DNA of 64,000 bases from Xanthomonas cassavae CFBP 4642 (GTDB lineage Bacteria; Pseudomonadota; Gammaproteobacteria; Xanthomonadales; Xanthomonadaceae), in assembly GCF_000454545.1 (NCBI RefSeq), contig NZ_CM002139.1:4904383-4968382 (forward strand), written 5' to 3'. Under the pieces are notes generated by a model, which was not told where the DNA came from, made no database searches, and saw only the letters and a list, made by a program, of their open reading frames with translations. Position 1 is the first letter of the stretch, and the number at the start of each line of letters is the position of its first letter. Positions 63,286-64,000 of the stretch are shown piece after piece. The translations under genes were made by a program, and so were the position numbers.

Positions 63286-63909
63286 ATGCGTGTGCTCCCG
63301 GCGGTTCTGCAAAGAGCAACTACCAAAACTACTGCGCGGCCGCCAGGCGGGCGCGGCCGGTGCTCGGAATCCTCATGTACCAGCCGTACACTCCGGTCCC
63401 TCCGCGCCGTCCGCGCCGTCCGCACCCACCTGACGACCGCTCGCTACGTGTTGGTAGCCGCTCTTGGCACCACCTTGCTTGCCAGTTCCGCGCTCACTGC
63501 ATCCGCAGAGTCCGCGCGCCCCGCCGCGCCGGATGCCAGTTGCCTGGATGCGCGCCAGGTCTCGGAGTTTCACCAGGCCGACGCGCGCACGCTGGCGGTG
63601 GCCGAACGCGATGGCCGCCTGTTCCGCCTGCAGTTGGCGCAGAACTGCCCGCAGCTCGGCGCGCAGGCCGATGCCACCCTGCTTGCACCACACGGTTGGG
63701 TCTGCAACGGGGCGCCGGCGTATGCCAGCGCCGGACAGCAGCGCTGCGCCGTTGCCCAGGTTGCCTCGATCGATGCACGCGACTTCGCCGACCTGGCGCG
63801 TCGCCGCAATCACGGCGAGGTACCGACCCTGGAAGGAGTGAGCGTGCGCGAGGCACGTCGACGCAACTTCGCCGGCTCATCCAGCTACTGCTTTCATCCC
63901 AGCACCTGA
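63286..63909 (+). CDS. Secreted DUF6491-like protein, start uncertain
   Basis: The conserved part starts near 63448, with a hydrophobic signal segment (YVLVAALGTTLLASSALTAS). A mature domain of ~130 residues follows, with cysteines in DASCLDARQV, AQNCPQL, GWVCNGAP and QQRCAVAQV. This pattern fits DUF6491 as I know it, but I cannot confirm it. The ATG at 63286 gives 207 residues, of which the first ~54 are encoded by dispersed repeat copy B. A GTG at 63448 or TTG at 63451 is an alternative start, although it would lose the basic n-region. No partner genes are visible. Its stop leaves 91 bp of empty sequence to the window end. Confidence 0.72.
   Translation: MRVLPAVLQRATTKTTARPPGGRGRCSESSCTSRTLRSLRAVRAVRTHLTTARYVLVAALGTTLLASSALTASAESARPAAPDASCLDARQVSEFHQADARTLAVAERDGRLFRLQLAQNCPQLGAQADATLLAPHGWVCNGAPAYASAGQQRCAVAQVASIDARDFADLARRRNHGEVPTLEGVSVREARRRNFAGSSSYCFHPST
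63343..63468. repeat. Dispersed element with inverted ends, copy B
   Basis: The element begins CCAGGCGGGCGCGGCCGG and reaches CCCACCTGACGACCGCTCGC at about 63441. It matches copy A (19649-19763) along most of its length and has one extra GCCGTCCGC tandem unit. It overlaps the 5' part of the DUF6491-like gene. Confidence 0.75.
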
Positions 63910-64000
63910 TTAGCCCCGACTCTCAGCCATGAAAATTGCTCGCTGCACGTAAAACCGGCTCTGGGCATGGTGTGGATTGCATCATGGCCGTGGCAAGTCG

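Overview
The window is a single high-GC chromosomal segment of a Xanthomonas-type gammaproteobacterium (order Lysobacterales/Xanthomonadales). I infer this from the gene order cdsA-dxr-rseP-bamA-lpxD-fabZ-lpxA-lpxB-rnhB-dnaE-accA, the strong G/C third-position bias, very short gaps between genes, and short GGGATTC-type heptamer arrays between genes, which I associate with Xanthomonas. I saw no tRNA, rRNA, CRISPR array, insertion sequence, prophage or integrase gene. The window is mostly core and lineage-specific chromosome.

Layout. (1) 1-15233: envelope and replication operon. It encodes CDP-diacylglycerol synthase (5' end outside the window), DXP reductoisomerase, the RseP protease, BamA, the lipid A enzymes LpxD/FabZ/LpxA/LpxB, RNase HII, DNA polymerase III alpha and acetyl-CoA carboxylase alpha. 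A small secreted protein lies antisense between bamA and lpxD. (2) 15295-24659: small TPR and hypothetical proteins, HemJ, a methyltransferase, an intracellular PHB depolymerase, a PadR regulator with a membrane sensor protein, an alginate-export-type outer-membrane protein and a large hypothetical membrane-anchored protein. (3) 25118-37130: DUF502 protein, queuosine-precursor transporter, DUF885 peptidase-like protein, the S-methylmethionine pair mmuP-mmuM (minus strand), a VOC protein, an ABC ATPase with a giant permease/M1-peptidase fusion, and a DUF2147 protein. (4) 37364-41583: methionyl-tRNA synthetase, a HAD phosphatase, an orphan RnfB-like ferredoxin and a secreted hypothetical protein.

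(5) 41669-50566 is the most system-like region. A small membrane protein, an ECF sigma factor and its RskA-type anti-sigma factor precede a tight seven-gene lipid-modification operon: acyl desaturase, FAD amine-oxidase-like protein, DUF1365, cyclopropane-fatty-acid synthase, DUF2878, DUF1295 and a second CFA/CNMT-like methyltransferase. Most junctions overlap by 1-4 nt. The content resembles stress-sigma-controlled clusters that make methyl-branched or furan fatty acids. (6) 50717-57811: RidA, DUF998, then MprF (lysyl-phosphatidylglycerol synthase/flippase) facing an AcvB/VirJ-type periplasmic hydrolase. Together these would make and remove aminoacylated phosphatidylglycerol. An oxidoreductase-like small protein, an HD-type protein and ThpR follow. 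(7) 58090-64000: DUF2383 four-helix protein, an unlisted 57-residue gene, a divergent MFS exporter/old-yellow-enzyme pair, an L,D-transpeptidase and a DUF6491-type secreted protein.

Superimposed on the genes are two dispersed repeat families. One is a paired inverted heptamer array found at seven or eight gene junctions; it has been absorbed into the coding ends of lpxB and rnhB. The other is an approximately 80-90 bp element with inverted ends, present twice.
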